Below are positions 10,564-20,920 of a DNA stretch of 64,000 bases, piece by piece. Location: positions 44,408,953 to 44,472,952 of the forward strand of contig NC_045443.1 in assembly GCF_002776525.5 (NCBI RefSeq). The letters are read 5' to 3'. How positions within the stretch are numbered: the stretch's first letter is position 1; each line of letters starts with the position of its first letter. Both the position numbers and the translations under genes were made by a program. This DNA is from Piliocolobus tephrosceles. Taxonomy: Eukaryota > Chordata > Mammalia > Primates > Cercopithecidae. Under the pieces are notes generated by a model. The model was not told the origin of the DNA. It saw only the letters and a program-made list of their open reading frames with translations, and made no database searches.

Positions 10564-11331
10564 GGAAAGTTTTTAATTATGATGAATTCTAATTTATCAG
10601 TTTTCCCTTGTATTGATCATGTTTTTGTGTCAAGTCTATGAACTTTTGCCTAGTCCAAGATCCCAAATATTTTATATGTTTTTGTTTTCAAAAATTTTTA
10701 CAGTTTCAGGGTTTACATTTAAGGCAGTGATCCATTTTGAATTACCTTTCTATTAAGCTGTGACAGTTAGGTCAAAGTTTATGTTTTTGCATTTGGATGA
10801 TCTAATTACTCCAGCACCATCTGTTAAAAAGGCTGTATTTCCTCCATTGAATTGCTTTTGCACTTTGTTGAAAACCGGTTGGGCATATTTGTGTGGGTCT
10901 ATTTCCTTTTCACGACCTATGTGTCTGTCCTTCCATCAGTGCCACACAGTCTTGATTAGTGTTGCTACATAATAATTCTTGAAAACAGGAACACTGATTA
11001 TTCCCACTTCATTCTACTTTTTCAAAATGTTTGAACGATCATCGTTTCTTTGCCTTTTTATATAAATTTTCGAATTATCTTCTCTATACTATAAAAAATC
11101 ATCCTGAGATTTGGATAGAAATCAGATTAAACCTATACATAAATTTGGAGGAAACTGATGTCTTTACTACACTGAGTTTTCCAATCCAGGAACATGGTAC
11201 ATCTTTCTATTTATATAGATCTTTGATTTCTTTCAGCACTATTACATAACTTTCAATTTGCGAGTGTCCTATACATGAGTTACTGGGTTTACACCTACAT
11301 ATTTTATTTTTTTCTAAACTATTATAAATGC

Positions 11332-11637
11332 TTTTTTGTTTGTTTGTTTTGTTTTTTTGAGATGGAGTCGCACTCTGTCGCCCAGGCTGGAATGCTATGG
11401 TGTGATCTCAGCTTATTGCAGCCTTCGCCTCCTGAGTTCAAGCAATTCTCCCGCCTCAGCCTCCCGAGTAGCTGGGACTTCAGGCGCGTGCCACCATGCC
11501 CGGCTAATTTTTGTATTTTCAGTAGACACGGGGTTTCACCATGTTGGCTAGATGGTCTTGATCTGCTGACCTAGTGATCCGTCCGCCTTGGCCTTGCAAA
11601 GTGCTGGGACTACAGGCATGAGCCACTGTGACCAATC
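11332..11637 (-). mobile_element. AluS-like element inserted in the L1M
   Basis: Antisense full-length Alu with a GTTT-interrupted poly-T. Confidence 0.93.
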
Positions 11638-11710
11638 AGTGGTATTTTATTTTAAATTTTGGTGTACATGTGTTCTTTGATAGTGCATAGAAATACAGTG
11701 GTTACTATTT

Positions 11711-12023
11711 TTTTGTTTGTTTGTTTGTTTTGTTTTGTTTTGAGACGGAGTCTTGCTCTGTCGCCCAGGCTGGAGTGCTGTGGCCGGATCTCAGCTCACT
11801 GCAAGCTCCGCCTCCCGGGTTTACGCCATTCTCCTGCCTCAGCCTCCCGAGTAGCTGGGACTACAGGCGCCCGCCACCACGCCCGGCTAGTTTTTTGTAT
11901 TTTTTAGTAGAGATGGGGTTTCAGCATGTTAGCCAGGTTGGTCTGATCTCCTGACCTGTGATCCGCCCGTCTCGGCCTCCCAAAGTGCTGGGATTACAGG
12001 CTTGAGCCCCCGCGCCTGGCCAT
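11711..12023 (-). mobile_element. AluY, Old World monkey type
   Basis: Antisense AluY with GGCCGGATCTCAGCTCAC and GGGTTTACGCCATTC, the cercopithecid variant. The 12-bp duplication TGGTTACTATTT flanks it at 11699-11710 and 12024-12035. Confidence 0.95.
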
Positions 12024-12539
12024 TGGTTACTATTTGTATGTTTATCTTGTATCCTGAGATGTCACTGAACTCATTTATTAGTTCTGTGAACGTTTTTGTA
12101 TATTCCTTGGGATTTTCTATGTAAATAATTATGTTGTCTTCAAATAGAAACAATTTTATTTATTTTGTTCCAATTTGTGTGCTTTTTATCTTCTTTTCTT
12201 ACCTAATTGCACAGTCTAGAACTTCCAGCACTATGCAGAATAAGAGTGGTGAGAGTGGACATATTTGCCTTGTTCCCAATCTTAGAAAGAATGCATTCAA
12301 ATTTTGATTATTAAGTATGATGTTAGCTGCAGGGGTTTTGTGGATGCTGTTTATCAAGTTGAGGAAGTCTCCACCATTCCTAGTTTTCTAAGAGCTTTCG
12401 GTGTTTGTTTTTACAATAAATGGGTGTTGAATTTTGTCAAATGATTTTTTCTGCATCAGTTGATGCGAGCAGGTGATTTTTTCTTTGTTAGCTTGTTAAT
12501 ATGATGGATTACACCGACTGACTTTCAGATGTTGACTTT

Positions 12540-12907
12540 GTACTACTCAGGCATAAATACAAATGAAATAATGGCATTTGCAGCAACCTGGATGGAACTG
12601 GAGACCATTATTCTAAGCGAAGTAAACTCAAGAATGGAAAACCAAACATTATGTTCTCATTCTAAAGTGGGAGCTAAGCTATGAGGATGCAAAGGCATAA
12701 GAATGACACAATGGACTTTGGGAACTCAGGGGAAAGGGTGGGACGGGAGTGAGAGATAAAAGACTACACATTGGTTACAGTGTACACTGCTCTGGTGATG
12801 GGTGCACCAAAATCTCAGAAATCACCACTAAAAAACTTATTCATGTAAAAAAATTAATCCACACAATTTATAAAAATAAGTGAATAAATCTGTGAAATGT
12901 TAAAAAA
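12540..12907 (+). mobile_element. Short L1 3' end inserted opposite to the host L1M
   Basis: Sense-strand L1 3' sequence (GCAGCAACCTGGATGGAACTGG, AACATTATGTTCTCATTC, GCTCTGGTGATGGGTGCACC) interrupts the antisense L1M. ATGTTGACTTTGT and ATGCTGAATTCTC at the edges could be an old, diverged target duplication. Confidence 0.8.
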
Positions 12908-13906
12908 TGCTGAATTCTCCTTGCATCTTTTAATAAGCTCCACTTGGACATACTATAGAATTCTTTTTCTATATTGTTGAATTATATTTGTTAATATTTT
13001 GTAAAGGACTTCCACATGTTTATTAAAGAGGGATATTGCTCTGTGTTTTTCTCTTTTGGACTGTCCTGTTCTGGATTTGGTATCAGAATAATATTAGCTT
13101 CATAAAATGAATACAGAAGTACCCCGTTCTCTCCTATTTCTGCAATAGATTGTATACAATTGGTGTTTACTCTTCTTTAAATATTTGGTGTAATTCTCCA
13201 ATGAAACCATCTGGTCTGGAGCTTTCTTTTCTGAAAGTTGTAAAATTACTAATTCAATTTCCTTAATAGTCATGGGACTTTTTGAATTATCTATTTCATA
13301 TTGCATGAATTGTGGTAGTTTGTGTTATTTGGAGAATTAGTTCATACCATCTAAGTTGTCAGATTAATGTGTATATAATTGTTTGTAGTGTTCACTTATT
13401 ATTTTTTGGTGTTTGCAGGATTTTTAGTGATATCACCTGTTTCATTCCTGATATTAGTAATTTATGTTTTCTCTCCTTGTTTTCTTTGTAAATCTTGCTA
13501 CAGGTTAGTCAATTTTATTAATCTTTTGAAATAACTGGGTTTTTGTTTTGTTAACATTTTTGTTTTTCTGTTTTTAATTTCATTGATTTCTACTCTCATC
13601 TTCCTTATGTTTATTTTCTTCTTTATGTTTACTTTGGGTTTATTTTGTATTTCTTTTTTTAAGTTCTTGAGGTAGAAGCTTACATTATTGAGTTGAGACT
13701 TAACTTCTTTTCTAATGTAAGCATTTAGTCCTTACATTTCTCCCTCAGAACTACTTTACTTGTACACACAAATTTTGATATGTTGCAGGGTCATTTGTGT
13801 TTAGGTTAATGTATTTTTACATTTTAATATATTTTATCTTTGGCCTACGTGTTATTTGTAAATGTACTTAGTTTTCAAGTGTTTGGAGATTTTCCTGTTA
13901 TCTGTT

Positions 13907-14034
13907 TGTGTTTTTAAAAAATACCAACAGGGTCTTGCTATGTCACCCAGGTCTTGAACTCTTGGGCTCAAGCAGTCCTCCTACCTCAGCCTCCCAAAGT
14001 GCTAGGATTACAGGTGTGAGCCACCATACACAGC
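13907..14034 (-). mobile_element. Fossil left Alu monomer (FLAM-like)
   Basis: A 128-bp antisense element with only left-arm Alu sequence (GGGTCTTGCTATGTCACCCAG joined to GTCTTGAACTCTTGGGCTC, ending GTGAGCCACCATACACAG). A perfect 13-bp duplication, CCTGTTATCTGTT, flanks it at 13894-13906 and 14035-14047. Confidence 0.85.
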
Positions 14035-14372
14035 CCTGTTATCTGTTACTAATTTCTAATTGAATTTCATTATTAGATAACAAGCTGTATGTTTTCAATT
14101 TTTATAATTTGTTGAAGCTTGTTTTCTCAGGATATCATTTTTATTGATGTGTGTTTAGTGGCTGATATGGTTTGGCTGTGTTCCCACCCAAATATCGTCT
14201 TGAATCATAGCTCCCACAATTCCCATGTGTCATGTGAGAGACCTGGTGAGAGGTAATTGAATCATGGGGGCAGGTCTTTCCTGTGCTGTTCTCATGATAG
14301 TGAATTAAGTCTCACGAAATCTGACCATTTTATAAAGGGGAATTTTCCTGCACAAGTTCTGTTATTCTTTCT

Positions 14373-14476
14373 GGTTGTTTTTTTTTTTTTTTTTTTTTTT
14401 TTTTTTGAGAAAAAAAAAAATAGTGCTGGGATTGCAAAGTGCTGGGATTACAGGTATGAGCCATCACACCAAGCTG
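14373..14476 (-). mobile_element. Severely deleted Alu with a perfect target duplication
   Basis: Only 104 bp long: a poly-T tail, GAGA, an A-run, then the terminal Alu segment AAGTGCTGGGATTACAGG to CCATCACACC. The 14-bp duplication CTGTTATTCTTTCT flanks it at 14359-14372 and 14477-14490. Confidence 0.85.
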
Positions 14477-14499
14477 CTGTTATTCTTTCTTGCTGCCAC

Positions 14500-14786
14500 C
14501 AACACTTTGGGAGGCCAAGGCAGGTGGATCACCTGAGGTCAGGAGTTCAAGACCAGCCTGGCCAGTATGGTGAAACCTTGTCTCTACTAAAAATACAAAA
14601 ATTAGCTGGGCATGGTGGCAGGTGCCTACAATCCCAGTTACTTGGGAAGGTGAGGTAGAAGAATTGCTTTAACCTGGGAGGTGGAGTTTGCGGTGAGCCA
14701 AGATCGCACCACTGCACTCCAGCCTGGGTGACAGAGTGAGACTCCATCTCAAAAAAAAAAAAAAAAGAAAGAAAGAAAAAAAAGAA
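14500..14786 (+). mobile_element. Alu, slightly 5'-truncated, inside the THE1 LTR
   Basis: Starts at ACACTTTGGGAGGCC (about base 25 of an Alu) and runs to a poly(A) with GAAA units. The LTR resumes at GTGCCTTTTGCCTTCTGCC. Confidence 0.92.
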
Positions 14787-15787
14787 GTGCCTTTTGCCTT
14801 CTGCCACGATTGTGAGGCCTCCACAGTCACATGGAACTATACATCCATTAAATTTCTTTTTCTTTATAAATTACCCAGTCTTGGGTATGACTTTATCAGC
14901 AGCATAAAAACAGACTAATACAGAGGCATTGAAGAGAACCTGTGTACTGCTGCTGTTTGGTATAGTGCTCTCTAAATGTCTATTTGATCTTGTTGGTTGA
15001 TGGTGTTGTTGAGTCCTATATTCTTCCTGATCTTCTTTCTAGTTGTTAAGCCAGTTGTTGAGAGGGGTAGGTTGAAGTCTCCAACCATAATTGTGGATTT
15101 ATCTATTTTTTTCTTTCAGTCCTATCAGTTTTGCTTCACCTATTTTCATCTCCATTGTTTGGTGCATACACATTTAGGATTACTATGTCTTTTGGTGGAT
15201 TGACCCTTTTATCATTATATAATATCCCTCTCTGTCTCTGGTAATTTTCTTTTTTCTGAAGCCTAGTATACTTAATAATATATCTACTCTCGCTTTTTAA
15301 AATTAATATTTACATGATATATTTTTCTATCCTTTTGCTTTCATCTTGCCTATATCATTGTATTTGAAGTGAGTTTCTTGTAGACAGCATATAGTTGGGT
15401 CATGTTTTATAATCCACTGTAACAATATATTTTAATTGATGTATTCAGACCGTTTCCATTTACTGTAATTTTTTTGGTTTTGTTTTTTGTTTGATCTGTT
15501 TTCATTTGTCTTTCTTTTTCCTTTCTGAGAGTTACTCTTTTAGAATTCAATTTATATTTACCTGTAGCATTTTTTAGTGTATCTATTTGTATAACTTTTC
15601 TATTTTTAGGTGTTTTAGGTGTGACATAGTATATGCACAACTAATCAAAGTCTATTGAAGTTTTCATTTTACCAGTTTGAGTGAAGTATAAAAATTATGC
15701 CTCCCTTTACCCTCCCCTGCTTATAATAGTCTTAGTAATTTTTCTACATACAGTTAGGGTAATGTTATAGTACTTAGACAATATATA

Positions 15788-16081
15788 AATTTTTTTTTGA
15801 GACAAGAATCTCATTCTGTTGCCCAGGCTGGAGTGCTGCAGTACAATCTCAGCTCACTGCAACCTCTGCCTCCAGGGTTCAAGCGACTCTCCTATCTCAG
15901 CCTCCTGAGTAGCTGGGAGTACAGGCATGCACCAGAACGCCTGGCTAATTTTTGTGTTTTTAGTAGAGACAGGGTCTCACCATGTTGGCCAAGCTGGTCT
16001 CAAACTCCTGACCTCAAATGATCCACCCACCTTGGCCTTCTACAGTTCTAGGATTACAGGTATGAGCCACTGCACCCAGCC
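15788..16081 (-). mobile_element. AluS/J-like element inserted in the L1M
   Basis: Antisense full-length Alu, from GAGACAAGAATCTCATTCTG to GAGCCACTGCACCCAGCC. Confidence 0.93.
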
Positions 16082-17164
16082 AATGTAAAATTTTTGTTTC
16101 TAGCATCAAACATGAGTTAGAAAATTCAAGAGGAGAAGGGAAGTTTATTGTGTTTACCCACATTTTTGCTTTCCATGTTCTTTCCTTCTTCCTAATATTT
16201 CAAGATTTCTTCTTTTATTATTTGCTTCCTGCTTTGGGAACTTTAGGTTATTTTTTTTAGGTCTTCTGGCAATAAATCCTTTAATTTTTTTTCCCCATCT
16301 GAGAATATATTCACTTCATCTTCATTTCTGAGGGATGTTTTTGCTGGTTATAGGACCTGAGAACAGTTGTTTTCTTTCAGTAGCTGAAGAATATGCCACT
16401 TCCTTCTGGCTTCCATGGTTTCAGACAAAAACTCACCTGTCATTTGAATTTTCCACTTAGTAGGTAAGATGTCATTTCCCTCTTGCTGCTTCCAAGGTAT
16501 TTTGTTGTTGTTGTTTTTAGTTTTCAGAAGTTTGACTTTGTATATGTCTTGGTGTGGATTTCCTTAGGTTAACCTGTTTGGAATTTACTCAGCTTATTGA
16601 ATCTGTAAGTTTATATCTTTTGTCAAATTTGTAGAACTTTTTTGCCAATATTTCTTTGAGTATGCTTTCAGCCTTGCCTTCTTTCTCCTCTCCTCTCCTT
16701 CAGGGACTTTGCTCAGCACATGAATATGAGATCTTTTGTTACAGTTTCACAGGTCCCTGAGACTATTTATTTGTTTATTTTCTCTTTCTTTTCAGGATTG
16801 GATAATTTCTATTGTTCTAACTTCAGTTTACTTATTATTTTGCCTGCTTCATCTCTTCTGTCATTGGGTCCACCCAGAGAGTTTTAAAGTTTTAGTTACT
16901 GTATTTCTCAGTTCTAAAATTTTCATTTGATTCCTTTTTATGTCTTCTATTTCTTTCCTGAAATGTTCTTTTTCTTTTTTAACTGATGCTCTCTTTTCAT
17001 TTGTTTCAAGTGTGTTCATAATTGTTTGCTGACGCATTTTTATGAGTACTTTAAAATCTTTGTCAGATAATTCCAGTATCTTTGTTATCTCTCTGGTGGT
17101 GTCTATTGACTATCTTTTTAAAAACTTATTTGGAGATCTTCCTTGTTCTTGGTATTTTTTTTAA

Positions 17165-17870
17165 TTGAAATCTGGACATTTGGGGGTACTATAAGACTCT
17201 GGAGCTTATTTAACCTTCATTTTTTCTGGCTTCCTCTGACACTACTCTGGCAAGGGAAGGAGAGGGGGCCACCTCATTAGTGCCAAGTGAGGGTATCCAG
17301 TAACTTTGGTGGCTGCTGAGGTAGGGAATCCTCTTTGCCACTGGGTATAGGTGAGAATTCTGGTTCCGCATTAGGCCTCCATTGAGATCTCCCTGGCTGG
17401 CTAGCACAGGGGTGCCCCATTATGTACCCTTACCAGAGTGCTGCTCCTTATGTATCTGCACTGCTCCTTATATACTCCCATTGTTATTATGGCAGAGATG
17501 TAGAAGGACCTCATTATGACTGGGTAGTGGTGAAACTCCTGACTCTCCACACTAGACCTCCTCTGACACCACCCTATTGGGGATGGAGAAGGGTGCCTTA
17601 TTACTATTAGATGAGGATGGGAGTCCAGCTCCCCAACTGATTTCTCCGACACTACATGGGGAAGGCCTCATTACTTCCACGCAATAAAAGTCTAGGCTCT
17701 CTACTCAGCCTTTTCTGACATCATGCTGAGAGGGAGGTTTGGGCTCCTTTCTAAAGCCGTGCAAAGGTGGAAGTCTAGGCTCCTCACTCAGCCTTTGCTG
17801 GCATAGATAGGAATGGGACCAGAGATTTTTCTGTGGTATTTGTCTAGAGTAGAGCAGCTATTATCTCAAA
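17165..17870 (-). repeat. Degenerate tandem units of the ancient L1 5' UTR
   Basis: Phrases like TCTGACAC-TAC-CTGG, CCTCATTA and AAGTCTAGGCTC-TCACTCAGCC recur near 17228, 17559, 17645, 17717 and 17795. That spacing fits decayed monomers of an L1M 5' UTR. In younger L1s the 5' UTR holds the internal promoter. This copy is too diverged to be assumed active. Confidence 0.55.
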
Positions 17871-17930
17871 GGTCTTTTGTCTTGCTAAGGTGTTGCTTTC
17901 CTGGTCCTTTCTCTCTCTCTCTCTCTCTCA

Positions 17931-18026
17931 ACAGGGTTGTCCAGGCTAGTCTTGAATCCCTGGCCTCAAGCAATCCTCCCACCATGGCCCCTCAAAGTGC
18001 TGGGATGAGTTGTCAGGCCCAGCCTG
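17931..18026 (-). mobile_element. Fossil Alu monomer fragment next to a (CT)n run
   Basis: Left-arm Alu sequence (GTCCAGGCTAGTCTTGAATCCC ... AAAGTGCTGGGATGAG) of about 95 bp. A (CT)n run at 17909-17929 occupies the place of the tail. CCTGGTCCTTTCT occurs on both sides. Confidence 0.65.
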
Positions 18027-18367
18027 GTCCTTTCTTTTGGCTAGAGAGAGCAAGTTTTTGTTGGGGCTTTTTTGTTTGTTTGTTTCTTTACACTCATTGG
18101 CATTTTCAGGTTGCTACCTTCTTCCGCTACAAGTCTGAGTTGTATGAGGGGAAAAGAAAAAAACCAGGGAGCTTCCCAACATATTGTTTCTTGGATTCTG
18201 AGGTCCCAAGTCAGTCTACCTTCTTATCTCACCTTTTAGAGTCTCCCTGTGTTTGATTTATGTATGCTGGACAGGATTTTCTTTTGTACTTAGTGGGAGG
18301 AATAGGGAAAGTACATCTATTCTGCCTTCCTACATGTGGAAGTCTTCACAGAGCATTTTAATACAGA

Positions 18368-18500
18368 CAATAACAGTATCTACCTCATAGATACCTCAAA
18401 GGACTATTGTGGCAGTTAAGTAAGTTAATTGGACCACTGGAATAGTATCTGGCATATAGTAAGCCTTACACAAGTGTTAGTTCTTCTTATTATTAGATAA
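18368..18500 (+). mobile_element. MIR, 3' half
   Basis: TATCTACCTCATAG and TATCTGGCATATAGTAAGCC match the MIR 3' region. Confidence 0.75.
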
Positions 18501-18514
18501 ACAAAATAATGTGG

Positions 18515-18760
18515 TTGTTGAGGGAACAGATTCTGGAACCGGACTCCCAAAGTTTAAATCTCAGCTCTTACACTTAACAATTGTGTTATTTTACTTAATT
18601 TCTCTATGCCTAAACTTTCTCACTGTAAATGGTGATAATAATAATTTCTTCTTCACAGGATTATGGTGAGAATTAAAATAATTAATATATCTAAAGCACT
18701 TAGAAGATTGTCTGACATAGAATAAGTTCTATTTAAGTATTAGATATTATTATTTTAAAC
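18515..18760 (+). mobile_element. MIR, nearly full length
   Basis: From ACAGATTCTGGAACCGGACTCCC through CTCAGCTCTTACACTTAAC and CTTTCTCACTGTAAATGG to AATAAGTTCTATTTAAG. It lies head-to-tail behind the previous MIR. Confidence 0.82.
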
Positions 18761-18774
18761 TAAAGTATTTTATT

Positions 18775-18935
18775 TTCTCCCCAAAATACCACCATGAAGT
18801 AAGTAGCAAGGCATCACTATCTTCATTTACAAGCAGAGAAATAGAAGTTCTGAGGCACACAGTGCCCTGCCCAAGGTTATAGAGATAATAAGTGGCAAAG
18901 TCAGCCTCAGTCACAGTTCTTCTGACTTCAAGTCA
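18775..18935 (-). mobile_element. MIR-family fragment
   Basis: AGAGAAATAGAAGTTCTGAGGC, TGCCCAAGGTTATAGAG and AATAAGTGGCAAAGTCAGCC are reverse-complement MIR. Confidence 0.7.
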
Positions 18936-19124
18936 ACATTGAGCTGAGGCTTGGCAAAAGTGCAGGGTGAAAATTGGTGTTCATGCTTAGAGAACGAGAT
19001 GGGGGCTTAGATGGCAAACAGGCAAGAACAGAAATCATTCCTAAAACAGCATGACAGAAAGAAGACCTGAAGAAGATGGAGAGAGTGTGGCAAGAATGTG
19101 GTTGCTGGGCTAAGTCTGAATGTT
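18936..19124. other. Unique sequence
   Basis: Purine-rich unique DNA without a recognised element. Confidence 0.4.
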
Positions 19125-19136
19125 AAAGAAATCACC

Positions 19137-19197
19137 ACTGCACTCCAGCCTGGGCAACAGAGCGAGACTCCACCTCAAAAAAAAAAAAAAAAAAAAA
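19137..19197 (+). mobile_element. Extremely 5'-truncated Alu (about 61 bp including tail)
   Basis: Only the last part of an Alu (ACTGCACTCCAGCCTGGGC to the poly-A) is present. The duplication AAAGAAATCACC flanks it at 19125-19136 and 19198-19209, so it is a genuine short insertion and not a deletion remnant. Confidence 0.85.
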
Positions 19198-19209
19198 AAA
19201 GAAATCACC

Positions 19210-19880
19210 TAGATTGTTTCCAATGAGAGACTTCTGCCCCAAAATGCATTCCATCAGTGCCTCCTATTCACAGGGTAGCGAAGGGTGTCCTAGTAGCTTG
19301 CCACTTCCCCCCACGCACCCCCCAGGTGGTTTTTCTGCTGTTAATAGCTCAAGAGCCTAGTTCCAAGAAAAAGCAAAGGCTGCACCTTCTTTGGTTCAGA
19401 ATGCCCTCAAGTCTGACTCTCAATAGAGAGGCTTCCTCCCTAAGATATTCCTACTGTTGCCTCCTATACCCTGCCAGCTTTCTGCATACTTCTGAGTCTG
19501 TCCAAGTTCAGCATGTACTGCAGGGCTACATCAAGTGCCACCAAGCCTTCCCTGAGACACCAGCCCAGACTGAGCTTGACCCTCCCTCAATCCTGAGCAT
19601 TAACCATTTCTACCATGTTGAAAGATGTGTCTAATCAATTAGGTACCATATAATATCTAATTTTATGTATCTCCTGATATGCTTCATATGTGTAAGTTCT
19701 GTATTACCAGCAAGACCATGGTTCTTAAGGCAAGGTTTGAGTTATACAGTTTTTTGGGGCTGGAATAACAGCATTTGAGAGAACATGATACTACAGTAGG
19801 TAGTGCATTAATTAATCCTTGTTAACTCTCAAACATAGGGTCACAGCCGAGCTGCTGTTATGTGGGATATATAGGGCCCC
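19210..19880. other. Unique sequence with a 125-codon ORF of unknown meaning
   Basis: The plus-strand ORF 19257-19634 is the longest frame in this window outside known repeats and pseudogenes. It has no domain, signal peptide or motif I recognise, and the local sequence is C-rich. Chance or an old gene relic are both possible. Confidence 0.35.
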
Positions 19881-19889
19881 TGGAAAATT

Positions 19890-20617
19890 GTTTGTTATTT
19901 AATTTTTATTTCATAATTAATAAACTTAATTGTACAATCCAGCTAGATGTGAAGGGGAATAAGAAAAATATAGAACCCAAAGAACTGCAGTAGGAGAACA
20001 AAGATTATAGGATATTTCAAGTAAATGGGGTAGAAGGGTGTTTTCCTGAGCTACAGAAAAATCGTCTGGTGGTTAAGATAAAACAAGTCAAATTTACTAG
20101 CATTTTCCACAAATGGCAGTGGTGATATTCTTGCTGATCTTGTCATTCCTGGATCCAAAGTGCTCCATGGTTTCCACAATATTCATGCCCTCTTTTATCT
20201 TCCCAAAGACAACAGGCTTGCTGTGTAACCACTCAGTCTTGGCAGTGCAGATGAAAAACTGGGAACTGTTTGTGCTGAGTCCTGCATTTACCATGAACAT
20301 CACGCCAGGACCTGTGTGCTTCAGGATGAGATTCTCATCATCAAGTTTCTCTCTGTAGATAAGCTTATCAGCAACGCCATAATGGCATGAAGTCACTACC
20401 CTAGCACATAAGGCCTGGAATAATTCTGTAAAAGCAAGAACCCATATAACCAAATCCTCTCTTGCGAGCTCTCAGGCACAAAATTTCTGCTGTCTCTGGA
20501 ACTTTGTCTGCAAACACCTCAAAGAAGAAACAGCCCAAGTCGATGATGGCATCAAGGAACACAGTGGGATTGACCATGACTGGTGCCGGTGGCTCTAGGA
20601 GGTACCCATCTGCAAAG
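19890..20617 (-). pseudogene. PPIA: Processed pseudogene of PPIA (peptidyl-prolyl isomerase A, cyclophilin A)
   Basis: An intronless relic of the mRNA for the cytosolic proline isomerase and cyclosporin-binding protein. The start is ATG at 20575-20577 (MVNPTVF). Later parts include GFGYMGSCFYRIIPGLMC, LILKHTGPG, SQFFICTAKTEWL, VFGKIKEGMNIVE and FGSRND. The ancestral stop matches TAA at 20094-20096. The 3' UTR reaches a GAAATAAAAATT polyadenylation signal near 19905. Damage: the coding relic is 484 bp against 498 for the gene; a TAG at 20401-20403 replaces the glutamine after GLMC; there are frame changes around 20340-20400; and another TAG sits just before the old stop. It is much older than the RIDA copy. 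I did not find clear target duplications. Confidence 0.92.
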
Positions 20618-20920
20618 CAAGGAAAATATATGTATACATTTTAAGAAGCCTTGTCTAACTAAACACTTTTATTGAAAATGCTTTACAAATTGTGTGGGCT
20701 CCTGGAAATCAATAAAAATTTAGAATAATGGGTAGAAAGGAGTAGAAGAGATACTTACATATTTACTTATTGTCAAATCAGGGCAAATATCCAGACATCA
20801 TCTCTTCCTATTTTGGTCTAGGAATCGTCTTTTCATCTTCTTTATTGTCACAGATGCCATTCCTGGATAATGATAATTTCACGTTTCCCCCCCCCCATGG
20901 TAAAAAGGCAGCGATGCCTT
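20618..20920. other. Unique sequence with a poly-C run
   Basis: No element recognised. A run of nine or more C lies at about 20887-20896, just left of the inverted L1. Confidence 0.4.

Larger units (their letters stand above)
14163..14922 (+). mobile_element. THE1-type solo LTR, interrupted by two Alu insertions
   Basis: Begins TGATATGGTTTGGCTGTGTTC, contains GGTAATTGAATCATGGGGGC and TCTCACGAAATCTGACC, and ends AAACAGACTAATACA. The 5-bp target duplication is GTGGC (14158-14162) against GAGGC (14923-14927). Two Alu-derived inserts split it near 14373 and 14500. No internal retroviral sequence remains, so it is a solo LTR of the ERVL-MaLR group. Confidence 0.92.
9360..18340 (-). mobile_element. 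Nearly full-length ancient L1 (L1M group) with nested insertions
   Basis: The plus strand reads an L1 backwards over about 9 kb. ORF2 3' sequence runs from 9410 to 11280 (ATTCATCTAGGTTGTTGCATG, CCATTCTGATAGGTATATAGTG). Central ORF2/RT sequence lies at 12030-13900 (GAGAGTGGACATATTTGCCTTG, CATCTGGTCTGGAGC). The ORF2 N-terminal/endonuclease region lies at 14930-15780 (TTGTAGACAGCATATAGTTGGG). Older upstream sequence lies at 16090-17160. The 5' end (17165-17870) contains degenerate copies of a GC-richer unit like those in L1M 5' UTRs. Insertions inside it are Alus at 10259, 11332, 11711 and 15788, Alu monomers at 13907 and 17931, an L1 at 12540 and a THE1 LTR at 14163. No long frame survives. Confidence 0.75.

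Noticed and set aside
17165..17870. Possible coding or CRISPR-like repeat array
   Set aside because: The units are degenerate, without regular spacers, and fit an L1M 5' UTR. CRISPR arrays are not expected in a primate genome.
20097..20453. 118-codon cyclophilin ORF as a functional gene
   Set aside because: It lacks the N-terminal half of the fold in frame, and stops and deletions precede it. It is a decayed PPIA retrocopy.
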